In this document: in pieces, positions 9,678 to 17,680 of the stretch
How the letters are laid out: every line of letters starts with the position of its first letter
Numbering within the stretch: position 1 is the first letter of the stretch
Assembly (NCBI GenBank): GCA_012031035.1
Contig: JAAUUT010000055.1
Location: 1-34,844 of the forward strand
Length of the DNA stretch: 34,844 nt
Direction of reading: 5' to 3'
Origin: Candidatus Altimarinota bacterium
GTDB taxonomy: Bacteria; Cyanobacteriota; Cyanobacteriia; Cyanobacteriales; Microcystaceae
Notes under the pieces: model-generated
What the model was told of the DNA's origin: nothing
Seen by the model: only the letters and a program-made list of their open reading frames with translations
The model's database searches: none
Program-made: the position numbers and the translations under genes

Positions 9678-9718
9678 ATCAGTAATCAGTAATCAGTAAT
9701 CAGTAATCAGTTATCAGT
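9677..9718. repeat. Tandem heptamer repeat (aatcagt) inside the ndh operon
   Basis: Five consecutive aatcagt copies and one imperfect copy (tatcagt) start within the stop codon region of ndhC and fill much of the 101-base gap before ndhK. The same sequence family (atcagt, gaccagt) recurs elsewhere in the window. The array separates two genes of one operon, so it must be transcribed. Confidence 0.9.
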
Positions 9719-9778
9719 TGGTTGGCTGGTTATTGAAGTTACTAACAGTACTCATTTTAAATAAAAAGCAATGCCATT

Positions 9779-10522
9779 ATGAGTCCTATTTCCGAATCAA
9801 CTGCCTTAGCGCAGCAAAAAGAAAAAATTCTAAATCCGATTAATCGGTCTGGGGTCACGCAAGACCTTTCAGAAAACGTAATTTTAACCACGGTAGACGA
9901 CCTCTACAACTGGGCGCGGCTATCTAGCCTCTGGCCTTTGATGTATGGGACTGCTTGTTGTTTTATTGAATTTGCTGCCTTAATCGGTTCTCGATTCGAT
10001 TTTGACCGTTTTGGGCTAGTTCCTCGTGCGGCTCCCAGACAAGCGGATTTAATTATTACCGCAGGCACGATTACGATGAAAATGGCCCCTGCATTGGTTC
10101 GTCTTTATGAGGAAATGCCAGAACCCAAATATGTCATCGCAATGGGTGCTTGTACTATCACGGGCGGAATGTTCAGCGTTGACTCTCCCTCGGCAGTTCG
10201 AGGCGTTGATAAACTAATTCCTGTAGATGTCTATATTCCTGGCTGTCCGCCGCGCCCAGAGGCAATTTTCGATGCGATTATTAAACTGCGCAAGAAAGTC
10301 TCTAACGAGTCGATTCAAGAAAGGGCATCCGTCCAGCAGCAAACCCATCGCTACTACAGCACGACTCATAACATGAAAGCGGTCGAACCCATTCTCACGG
10401 GTAAGTATCTGCAATCTGGAACTCGCGAAGCCCCCCCACTAGAACTAGCCGAAGCAATGGGAATGCCAGTTGCGCCCGCCTTAACAACGCAAAAACAGCA
10501 GGAGGAAGTCAATCGTGGCTGA
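9779..10522 (+). CDS. ndhK: NAD(P)H-quinone oxidoreductase subunit K
   Basis: This 247-residue peripheral-arm subunit of NDH-1 carries the last iron-sulfur cluster (N2) before plastoquinone. The cluster ligands are visible: the adjacent Cys pair in [12 protein letters not shown] (60-61), Cys in [12 protein letters not shown] (125) and Cys in [12 protein letters not shown] (156). The C-terminal tail after about residue 185 is the extension common in cyanobacteria. ATG 9779 is the start. Its end overlaps the ndhJ start by eight bases, which suggests translational coupling. Confidence 0.97.
   Translation: MSPISESTALAQQKEKILNPINRSGVTQDLSENVILTTVDDLYNWARLSSLWPLMYGTACCFIEFAALIGSRFDFDRFGLVPRAAPRQADLIITAGTITMKMAPALVRLYEEMPEPKYVIAMGACTITGGMFSVDSPSAVRGVDKLIPVDVYIPGCPPRPEAIFDAIIKLRKKVSNESIQERASVQQQTHRYYSTTHNMKAVEPILTGKYLQSGTREAPPLELAEAMGMPVAPALTTQKQQEEVNRG
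10500..10505 (+). promoter_or_regulatory. Strong ribosome binding site for ndhJ inside ndhK
   Basis: The sequence aggagg lies inside the end of ndhK, about 9 bases before the GTG at 10515. It is a near-perfect anti-Shine-Dalgarno match and decides the GTG start of ndhJ, which gives the normal N-terminus. Confidence 0.7.
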
Positions 10523-11057
10523 AGAAACTCAGTCTGACAAACCCACTAGCTCGCCAGAACCAGAAGCATCTGCTATCGTCCAAGCAGGAGAAGTATCTAG
10601 TTGGCTGACAGAAAATGGCTTCGAGAATCAAGCACTAGAAGCAGACCATTTGGGAGTCGAACTCGTTAAGGTAGAGCCAGAATTTCTGATTCCCATTGCA
10701 ACTGCGCTTTATGCTTATGGCTTTAACTATCTTCAGTGTCAAGGCGCTTACGACCTCGGCCCCGGACAAGAGTTGGTCAGTTTCTATCATCTTATTAAAG
10801 TCAGCGATGATAGCGATCGCCCCCAAGAAGTCCGTCTCAAAGTGTTTTTACCGCGAGACAATCCCAAAGTACCTTCAGTGTATTGGATTTGGAAAGCGGC
10901 TGACTGGCAAGAGCGCGAAAGTTTCGATATGTATGGCATTCTCTACGAAGGACACCCCAACCTCAAACGAATTTTGATGCCCGAAGATTGGGTTGGTTGG
11001 CCCTTACGAAAAGATTATGTCTCGCCGGATTTTTACGAGTTACAGGATGCTTATTAA
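10515..11057 (+). CDS. ndhJ: NAD(P)H-quinone oxidoreductase subunit J
   Basis: This 180-residue subunit is the equivalent of the 30 kDa NuoC subunit in the NDH-1 peripheral arm. Diagnostic segments are [40 protein letters not shown] and [20 protein letters not shown]. The start is GTG 10515, set by the aggagg just upstream. It closes the ndhCKJ operon and is followed 43 bases later by a hairpin and T run. Confidence 0.97.
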   Translation: MAEETQSDKPTSSPEPEASAIVQAGEVSSWLTENGFENQALEADHLGVELVKVEPEFLIPIATALYAYGFNYLQCQGAYDLGPGQELVSFYHLIKVSDDSDRPQEVRLKVFLPRDNPKVPSVYWIWKAADWQERESFDMYGILYEGHPNLKRILMPEDWVGWPLRKDYVSPDFYELQDAY

Positions 11058-11099
11058 TTAGCAGCACTCGGATTAACTTCTTTCTATTGCTAAATAGGT

Positions 11100-11130
11100 G
11101 AAGTCTGCGTTACAGCAGGCTTCATTTTTT
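11100..11130 (+). terminator. Rho-independent terminator of the ndhCKJ operon
   Basis: The arms gaagtctgc (11100-11108) and gcaggcttc (11115-11123) pair over nine positions, with one G-T wobble, around the six-base loop gttaca. They are followed by atttttt. The position just after ndhJ fits the end of the operon. The decarboxylase gene converges from the other side. Confidence 0.85.
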
Positions 11131-11197
11131 ATGGGAACGGCTAAATGGTCTGTCAAAGATTTTCTTTTCCCCTTTTCCCTACAAAATGCCTATTCTC

Positions 11198-12842
11198 TTA
11201 TCCTCGAATTTTCGCCCCTAAAGAACGAGTCAATCGCTTTAAAGCCTCCGATGTATCCCACGAATCGATACAAACATCCAGAATACAAAAACTTTCCGAA
11301 TTCGTGCGGCTAGCTAACAGCGCTTCCTCTAACTCAACTTCGTTAGTCACCTTGAAGCCAATTCCCGTACCAAGTAAATCCGGCAGTTTGCTATAATTCC
11401 AATTCAGTAGGTCGTTAAACTTTCCATCTTGCATCGGACGTTCGGTACCGTATCCTTGATTGTTGATGACAACGACAATAGGATTGAGGCGATAGCGAGC
11501 AGTAGTTGATAATTCTAGTCCTGTCATTTGAAATGCCCCGTCGCCAACTAATACCAACGGACGACGGTTAGGATTCGCCAATTGAGCGCCCAAACTAGCT
11601 GGAACGGCAAAGCCAAGCGAAGCATAATAAGCAGAAGCAATATACTCGGTTCTACCGCGAACGATTAGATCCGAACTGGCAAATAAAGCATCGCCCGTAT
11701 CGGCAATCACAATCGTATTCTCGTCAATAAAACTGTTGAGGCGCGCGAACAAGCGAGCGATAGTAATTTTGCGATCGCTTGCGGGAAAGTCAGATAACGG
11801 CACGTAACCCCGTGGCGGAAGATCTAACGGTCGAGGACGAAGATTGGCATCGAGCAATCCTCGAACAAAATCTTGCAAGCGAATGCCTTCGTAGTTATGA
11901 AATTGAATCGAAGCTTTCTCGCTGGTAATATTAATCGATCGCCCTTGGTCGAGTTGCGCGGTAAAAATTCCTAGATTAATATCCGACATAAAAGCACCCA
12001 GCAGAATCAAACAATCGCTCGATTCAACGTATTGGCGTACTTCTTCGCGCCCCATCGCTCCTTCATACAGTCCTATGTAGCAGGGATGCAATTCACTTAA
12101 GACTGATTTCCCCAACAAAGTTGCAGCAATAGGAATGTTGGTCTTTTCAACGAGTTGCACCAATTCTTCTTGCAATCCGAATCGATGTATCTCTATTCCT
12201 GCTAGAATAACGGGCTGACGAGCCGCGTTAATCGTGGTTACTGCTTCGTTGAGTGCTTCTTTAAGCGCGTTAGCATCGCTGTTTTCTGGACTCAAGAGCG
12301 GTTGATAGTTGAGATGCCCCGGTAGATCTACCATGTCGCGGGGTAGTTCGATGTAAACGGGTCGCTTGTATCGTAATGCTGTCGCTATGACGCGATCGAT
12401 TTCTTGAAAGGCAGTTTGGGGATCGTCGAGAACGGTAGAAGCAACGGTTAATTGCTTAAATACTCGATATTGGGTATCAAAATCTTTGACTTTATGATGT
12501 AAAAGAGGATTTTTAAAGCGTTCGCCTATTCCTGGTGCGCCGCTAATAATTACTACTGGCGATTTCTCTGCATAGGCTTGCGCTGTCGTGTTAGCGACTT
12601 TCAATCCACCCACGCAATAGGTCAGACAAACCGCTCCCAACCCTTGCAATCGAGCGTAAGCATCGGCAGCAAAACCCGCTCCTTGCTCGTCGCAGGTGTT
12701 AATAAACTCGACTAAGGAGCTATCTTCTAGTTGTTTGTTAAAATCCTAAAACAAAATCGCCCGGAACGCCAAAAACATGACGAACGCCACAATCGTAAAG
12801 TCTTTGAATTAAATAAGCTCCTATCGATATCGCTGTTTCCAT
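11198..12842 (-). CDS. ThDP-dependent 2-oxoacid decarboxylase (pyruvate/indolepyruvate type), frameshifted
   Basis: The full gene codes for about 547 residues if one T is removed from the T run (A run 12740-12743 on the + strand). The N-terminal part starts at ATG 12842 ([15 protein letters not shown], then [16 protein letters not shown]), and after the correction continues [20 protein letters not shown]. Key residues are the Glu of the cofactor site (about 52), the adjacent His pair in NPLLHHKV (about 115-116) that marks pyruvate and indolepyruvate decarboxylases, and the ThDP/Mg site GDGAFQMTG (433 onward) to NNQGYG (460 onward). The His pair argues against acetolactate synthase. The enzyme would convert a 2-oxoacid to an aldehyde and CO2: acetaldehyde in fermentation, or indole acetaldehyde. 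Substrate choice cannot be read from sequence. It stands alone. Confidence 0.88.
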
Positions 12843-12857
12843 ACCCTACCTCTTTAC

Positions 12858-12888
12858 AGTGACCAGTGACCAATGACCAGTTATCAGT
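12858..12888. repeat. Short tandem repeat (agtgacc/aatgacc units)
   Basis: Four near-identical heptamers (agtgacc, agtgacc, aatgacc, agttatc) lie just upstream of the decarboxylase start. They are the same filler family as at 9677 and 20258. Further on, the 11-mer cgatcgctagg is repeated at about 13040-13063. No other gene is seen in the gap to 13090. Confidence 0.75.
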
Positions 12889-13090
12889 AAGGACGAATAG
12901 CTATTCACTCGTATAACGCTCGGTTATCGGCTTCCTTCAACGTACTACTTACTATACGAGCTAAATACAAACTTGTTCCTGCTGAGAACCGAACGCTTGA
13001 TTTTTTAGGATAACTATCTACGTAACAATCTCAGTATGACCGATCGCTAGGGCGATCGCTAGGAATTATTAAAAATTGTGTAGATTTTGT

Positions 13091-14023
13091 TTAAATTTTC
13101 TCAGAGTCTGATTCAGAATCGAGCATATTCATCGCAATTTCCAAACTAACTTTCATTCGATTGAGAGAAGCGGCCAAAATGCCAATTTCATCTTGTGCTG
13201 AGTGTTTAAATTCTCCCGACAAATCCCCAGTACTTACCCGTTGAGCGACTTGAGACATTTTTTTCAAATGATTAGTTACTGTTTTTTTCAAAAATAGGTT
13301 AATTAGAAAAACTGTTAAGAGCAAAAAGAAACTGAGAACGCCGATAACTAAAAACTGTAGCTGTCGTGCTGCATTAAAAACGGTACTTGCAGGAACCGAA
13401 ATTATTTGTGCTGCGATAATTTCATTTAATTGCCAACCAAATCCATTTTTATCGCCGTAAGTAGCTATTTGACTGCGAGGAGCGAGGGCGGGGGCGCTGT
13501 GACATCGCAAACAACTCTCTTTAGTTACTGCCAGAGGACGAGCAATATAATAAATATCGCTACCAGGAAGAGAGCGAAAACCTGTTATTTGTTTTAAGCT
13601 AGGTTGTTTACGAAAATTTTCAACAATTTTCGTTTCAAATTCGTCAGCTTTATCTCGTAAATTTGTTGGATTTAAGGTTGCTTCTTTGTAGAAAAAATCT
13701 TGATATTCTGGTTTGCTTCTCAATCCTTCAAAAACTTCGCGAGCCGAATAAGCAGGAATCGTTTGAGGAAGAAATTGGTCTTCGGTTTCTAATCGAGGGG
13801 CTAATTCTGGATTGATTTGATTGCTGGTATAATCTCGTACCGAACTCATCGTTTCTATTAATAAAAAAGCTTTTTGGTTTACAACGTCTTCGGCACTTTT
13901 CCCCAAAATAATTGATAAAAATATTCCACTACTTAAAATAACCATTAAGAAAATAGAAATCAATACCAAATTCAGTTTGGTTCCCAGGTTAAGTTTTTCT
14001 GCGATCTTTAAGAAACTTAGCAT
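13091..14023 (-). CDS. c-type heme (DUF3365/Tll0287-like)-HAMP membrane protein
   Basis: This 310-residue protein has an N-terminal membrane helix (about 18-41) and a periplasmic DUF3365 domain (about 45-215) with a covalent-heme motif CLRCH at 171-175. A second helix (about 223-245) and a cytoplasmic HAMP linker (about 246-300) follow. The protein ends about ten residues after the HAMP domain with no kinase, cyclase or methyl-accepting domain. The architecture suggests a redox or ligand sensor whose signal must pass to a partner. Related cyanobacterial proteins of this length occur, so it need not be truncated. It is transcribed away from the PhnD-like gene across a gap of about 100 bases, which suggests a functional link. 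Confidence 0.85.
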   Translation of the reverse strand: MLSFLKIAEKLNLGTKLNLVLISIFLMVILSSGIFLSIILGKSAEDVVNQKAFLLIETMSSVRDYTSNQINPELAPRLETEDQFLPQTIPAYSAREVFEGLRSKPEYQDFFYKEATLNPTNLRDKADEFETKIVENFRKQPSLKQITGFRSLPGSDIYYIARPLAVTKESCLRCHSAPALAPRSQIATYGDKNGFGWQLNEIIAAQIISVPASTVFNAARQLQFLVIGVLSFFLLLTVFLINLFLKKTVTNHLKKMSQVAQRVSTGDLSGEFKHSAQDEIGILAASLNRMKVSLEIAMNMLDSESDSEKI

Positions 14024-14125
14024 ATCTAAATATTTGAGGAAAAAGTAAAATTAAGATAATACTTGTTTATCTACTTAAAATTGTAAATGACAACCTTCGA
14101 TCGCATTTCTTAAACTTTTTCAAGT

Positions 14126-14976
14126 ATGTTTTTTAAACGTTTTTTCTACTATCAATTCTTATCTTTTCGATGGGGTGTCAATCGGAAACTTCTGCGCCAG
14201 GAGACTTGAGCATAGGGGTAGTAAGTTTTGGAGAAAACGAGCGATCGCTCGAACAATACTCGAAGCTAGAAGAATATTTAGGCAGAGAATTAAAAAGTTT
14301 AGTCGATCTAGAACCCACTTATAACGAAATTAAAGCGATCGCAGCAATCGAGAAAAAAAGTTGGGATATCGTTTTTGCACCCCCAGGACTGGCCGCGATC
14401 GCAATTTCACAATCGAAATACGTCCCTCTTTTCCCTCTCGAAGGCGGACTAAAAAATCGTTCGGTCGTCGTGGTTCTCAAAGATAGTTCCATACAAAATA
14501 TGCGCGAATTAGCAGGAAAAACGCTTACTTTGGGTCAACCTGGGTCGGCGACGGGCTACTATCTCCCGATCTACAATTTATATGGACTAACCTTAAGCGA
14601 AGTCCGTTTTGCCGCAACGCCTCAAGCCGTCCTTAAAGCGATCGCCGATAGAGAAGTTGACGCAGGAGCCATGTCTTTGGCAGAATTTAACCAATATCGC
14701 TCGAATTTCCCTGGCGAGCGCTTCCGCATCCTCTTCAACGATATTCACGAAGTTCCCAACGGTTCCGTTTTAGTATCGCCGGACTTATTACCTTCCGAGC
14801 GAGACAAAATTAAAGAAGCACTCTCAGAAGTTTCACCCGCGATCGCGGCTTCGGCAGGATACATTACTAGCGCTCCTCCTCCAGATTACCAATATTTAAT
14901 CGAGGTTGTCGAGCGCGTTGCTCCCATTGCCGAACGAATTAAACAAAAACCAGCGCCTCTCTACGAACAAAAATAA
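14126..14976 (+). CDS. PhnD-like phosphate/phosphite/phosphonate-binding lipoprotein, frameshifted start
   Basis: This is a periplasmic binding protein of about 283 residues from the PhnD family of ABC transporter substrate-binding proteins. Typical segments are WDIVFAPPGLAAIA, GKTLTLGQPGSATGYYLP and NDIHEVPNGSVLVSPDL. The unbroken frame begins at ATG 14170, which would lack an export signal. If the T6 run 14140-14145 had one more T, translation from ATG 14126 would give MFFKRFFLLSILIFSMGC, a complete lipoprotein signal with the lipid-modified Cys. No permease or ATPase gene is adjacent, so it may feed a sensor rather than an uptake system. The divergent heme-HAMP protein is the obvious candidate. 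The ligand is unknown. Confidence 0.83.
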
Positions 14977-15028
14977 GGCTATGATTGTGTAGATTTATTG
15001 CAGTTTTACTCAAAAGAATAGATACAAA

Positions 15029-16165
15029 ATGTTTGATTGTATTGTTGTTGGTGCTGGCCCAGCAGGAGCAACTGCTGCTTATCATCTTGCTAAACGGGGA
15101 CGCTCAGTCTTAGTCTTAGAAAAAGCGTCCCTACCTCGTTATAAGCCTTGTGGAGGAGGCGTTTCCCCTGCGATCGCCCAGTGGTTTGACTTTGACTTTA
15201 CCCCCGTCATCGATAACACCATCAATAAAGTGCAATACACTTGGAAGATGGACGATCCCGTCGATGCTGAATTGCAAATGAAAGAACCAATGTGGATGGT
15301 CAAGCGCGATCGCTTCGATAACTATTTGATTGAAAAAGCCAAAGAAAAAGGCGCACAAATCCAAGATAACGCCGAAGTCAGCGCGATCGCTTCTAATAAC
15401 AACGGCTGGCGCGTTACCACCTCCAACGGAACCTACGAAGCAACTTACCTCATTGCCGCCGATGGTAGTAAAGGTTCGATGACCAAGTGGTTAGGATTGA
15501 AACCACCTCAAGAATCCCTCGGTGCAACCTTAGAAGTTAAAACCGCCGTCCCCGCCGACCAACAGCATACCGCTTGCTTTGAATTGGGAATGCTCAAAAA
15601 TGGCTTTATTTGGAAGTTTCCTAAAGCAGACGGCTATTCTATAAGTGCAAGCTGTTTGCGCGGAAAAGTTAAAGCTGAGGAACTCAAAAAGCAGCTTACT
15701 GAATATGCCTTGGCATCTAAGCTCAATTTAGCCAATAGTAGCTATGGCGAATATCCCCTGAATGTTTGGACGGACAATCGAACCTTACACGTCAATCGCG
15801 CCGTTATAGCTGGCGAAGCAGCCGCCATTCTCGATCCGTTGCACGGCGAGGGAATTCGTCCTTCTATCTTTACTGGAGTAAAAGCAGCAGAAGCAATCGA
15901 TCGCGCGATCGCAGGCGACGGACAAGCTTTAGCTAATTATACCCAAGCGATCGCCTCTGAATGGGGTTCCGATATGGTACTTGCCAATCGTTTGGCGGGG
16001 TTATTCTATCAGTTTCCCAAAATCGCTTACAAAGTAGGGGTTAAAAGACCCGCCGCCGCACAAGTCATGGCAAAAATCCTTTGTGGAGAGTTGCGTTATG
16101 GCGATATCATCGAACGAGCCGTACAGCGATTGAAACAAAGTCTTATTCCAGGCATGGGACGATAA
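15029..16165 (+). CDS. Geranylgeranyl reductase-family FAD oxidoreductase
   Basis: This 378-residue flavoprotein has an N-terminal FAD dinucleotide fold (VVGAGPAGATAAYHLAKRG, residues 6-24), the GGR-family motif PRYKPCGGGVS (about 36-46) and the second FAD contact AGEAAAILDPLHGEGIRPSI (about 265-284). The family reduces isoprenoid double bonds or handles related lipids. It differs from ChlP (the chlorophyll/phytol reductase) in its start and loop sequences, so I do not use that name. It is co-located with the PhnD gene only by orientation (53-base gap) and converges on the desaturase gene. The substrate is not deducible. Confidence 0.88.
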   Translation: MFDCIVVGAGPAGATAAYHLAKRGRSVLVLEKASLPRYKPCGGGVSPAIAQWFDFDFTPVIDNTINKVQYTWKMDDPVDAELQMKEPMWMVKRDRFDNYLIEKAKEKGAQIQDNAEVSAIASNNNGWRVTTSNGTYEATYLIAADGSKGSMTKWLGLKPPQESLGATLEVKTAVPADQQHTACFELGMLKNGFIWKFPKADGYSISASCLRGKVKAEELKKQLTEYALASKLNLANSSYGEYPLNVWTDNRTLHVNRAVIAGEAAAILDPLHGEGIRPSIFTGVKAAEAIDRAIAGDGQALANYTQAIASEWGSDMVLANRLAGLFYQFPKIAYKVGVKRPAAAQVMAKILCGELRYGDIIERAVQRLKQSLIPGMGR

Positions 16166-16170
16166 AAAAA

Positions 16171-16189
16171 TTATGAATTATGAATTATG
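16171..16189. repeat. Heptamer repeat (atgaatt)
   Basis: Two to three copies of atgaatt lie just after the reductase stop, the same unit as in the filler upstream of the WecA-like gene (20310-20450). They run directly into the hairpin at 16190. Confidence 0.75.
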
Positions 16190-16215
16190 AATGCTGAATT
16201 ATTAAATTCAGCATT
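16190..16215. terminator. Bidirectional hairpin between convergent genes
   Basis: A perfect 11-base inverted repeat (aatgctgaatt and aattcagcatt) surrounds a four-base loop (atta). It lies between the stop of the reductase (+) and the stop of the desaturase (-), and overlaps the desaturase stop codon by a base. It could serve as terminator for both, though it lacks a long T run and may simply be a filler palindrome. Confidence 0.55.
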
Positions 16216-17186
16216 TATAATTCGTTAGGCGAATAACGGTGATATCGGGCAGGATCGAAGATCGATCTTGCCCACAAATACCACCAATAAAAATAAGAAT
16301 GGTTGCTGTCGTTAGTGAAATATTCTGGGGCAATTCGCTTAATCTTGGGAAGATGCACCCATGCAACATTAGGAAAGGTGTGATGTTCGTCGTGATATCC
16401 CGTATTAAAAAAGAGAATATTCGTCCAGTGATAGGTAGAATAAGTCTTGCCTTGTTGATTGATATGATGTTCTGCGATCGATTGTCCGCTAAATGTGACT
16501 CCCCAATTGCCCATAATGAGCGATAAAGACCAGAACAAATACAGTGGCGCTTTCCATCCAAACCAACTCCAAGCTAGCGCATGAATGCTTAGAGTGGTGG
16601 CGAGTAATAATAGGGTAGTAGCTACTGATTGCTTAGCTCCCGTAATTTGCCTGCGATCGTCAGATGGAACAATGCAAGAGATGATAAGATCGCTAATAAT
16701 CGGGCCGCCTGGGAGAAGGTGAAATAATGCTCTGATGGCTCGCCAAGAAATATAAGATTGTAGTAATTGTGCCTGATTTTTATCTGCCCATTCGTAGTCT
16801 TTGAGATAATCATTTAAATGCCGATGATGCGATGGGCCATGTTGGGAAATGTATTCGAGGGATTGACCGAAGGAAAGGACTCCTAGTTCGATTAAAAGCA
16901 AAGAAACAATAGAACCAACGCGACCTTTGAGAATTAGATTGTGAGCGGCTTCATGAATAAAAGTTGCTAGGGAATGAACGATGAATTGTCCGACGAAAAA
17001 AGCGACAAGACCTACCATCCACCAAGGTAAATCGCTGACCAACCATGCCATAAGCCATTGAATTATAACGAGCGATATAACAGGGATGACAGAAAGAGGA
17101 TAATTGCCGAAATATTGCTTTATTTCAGGATATTTTTTGAGGATTTGCTTGCGTCGTTCGACGTGCCAGCGAGAATCAAATGACAT
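16215..17186 (-). CDS. Membrane fatty acid/sphingolipid desaturase-like protein
   Basis: This 323-residue di-iron membrane desaturase has the three His boxes: HEAAH (78-82), the His-rich HGPSHHRH (116-123) and YHDEHH (264-269), with an extra EHH at about 239-241. It resembles the eukaryotic sphingolipid delta-4 desaturase (DES/DEGS) group more than the common acyl-lipid desaturases. The start RRKQILKKYPEIKQYFG matches the short N-terminal domain of that group, and NTGYHDEHHTFPNV and IAEHH also match. It would introduce a double bond into a lipid chain in the membrane. The frame opens at TTG 17210, but ATG 17186 has a good ribosome site (aggcaagg) and matches the family start. The real substrate is unknown, since cyanobacteria are not known as regular sphingolipid makers. 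Confidence 0.85.
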   Translation of the reverse strand: MSFDSRWHVERRKQILKKYPEIKQYFGNYPLSVIPVISLVIIQWLMAWLVSDLPWWMVGLVAFFVGQFIVHSLATFIHEAAHNLILKGRVGSIVSLLLIELGVLSFGQSLEYISQHGPSHHRHLNDYLKDYEWADKNQAQLLQSYISWRAIRALFHLLPGGPIISDLIISCIVPSDDRRQITGAKQSVATTLLLLATTLSIHALAWSWFGWKAPLYLFWSLSLIMGNWGVTFSGQSIAEHHINQQGKTYSTYHWTNILFFNTGYHDEHHTFPNVAWVHLPKIKRIAPEYFTNDSNHSYFYWWYLWARSIFDPARYHRYSPNEL

Positions 17187-17276
17187 AACCTTGCCTGTTC
17201 TCACAGCCAAAAACAGTATTTATAGTAGCATTACATTTATTCTTTATTTAGTTTTGCAGGATGTCTATTCTATCAC

Positions 17277-17629
17277 CTGAAGAATGGCTGTAATTGGTGC
17301 GACCTGCCCAGAGACTTACCGCCTTATTCAACAGTATTCTGGCACTACAAACAGTGGCGGTCTGAGGGAGTTATTGAAAAAATTATGAGTGTTTTACATA
17401 GTCGAGTTCGAGAACAGGCGAAAAAACAAAAAATGGATATGGACAGCAGTCAATAAGAGCCTTCCAGGAATTTTGGCATGGACTTTAGGCGACCGCAGCG
17501 CTCAAACTTTAAAGAATTATGGAAAGTTGTAAATCGGCGAGTTATATTAAGAAAAAATCCGATCGTAGTTGTAGGTAAACAAAACTATACATTAGGAGCA
17601 GTATCACTAGAAAAACGCTACAATGAATA
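17277..17629 (+). mobile_element. Degraded insertion-sequence remnant, IS5-like joined to IS1-like
   Basis: Frame 17277-17456 encodes part of an IS5-family transposase (LKNGCNWCDLPRDLPPYSTV, then FWHYKQWRSEGVIEKIM and a VREQAKKQK end). A second frame, 17431-17532, encodes a piece like an IS1-family or similar DDE transposase (KWIWTAVNKSLPGILAWTLG, DRSAQTLKN). It seems to continue in a third frame (LWKVVNRRV) until 17629. The N- and C-terminal parts and the terminal inverted repeats were not found, so this is a dead element, possibly two elements nested or recombined. It fills most of the gap upstream of recA. Confidence 0.75.
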
Positions 17630-17643
17630 AATACTTTTGTACT
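17619..17643 (+). promoter_or_regulatory. Candidate recA promoter with a LexA-like box
   Basis: A TACAAT at 17619-17624 could be the -10 box. Immediately after it, 17630-17643 (aatacttttgtact) fits the published cyanobacterial LexA consensus RGTACNNNDGTWCB with one mismatch (an A in place of the first G). The site would place a repressor on the early transcript of recA, 37 bases before its ATG. It depends on one inexact match, and several cyanobacteria do not control recA through LexA. Confidence 0.4.
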
Positions 17644-17680
17644 AGTCACAAAGTTATTTTAAAGACATCTTGAGGCGTTA

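Noticed and set aside
9677..9718. Possible CRISPR array
   Set aside because: The repeats are 7 bases long with no spacers. All other tandem repeats here are also too short.
11198..12842. Acetolactate synthase large subunit
   Set aside because: It has the adjacent His pair of pyruvate/indolepyruvate decarboxylases and no regulatory-subunit gene beside it.
15029..16165. ChlP (geranylgeranyl reductase of chlorophyll synthesis)
   Set aside because: The start and active-site surroundings (PRYKPCGGGVS) differ from ChlP; only the broader family fits.
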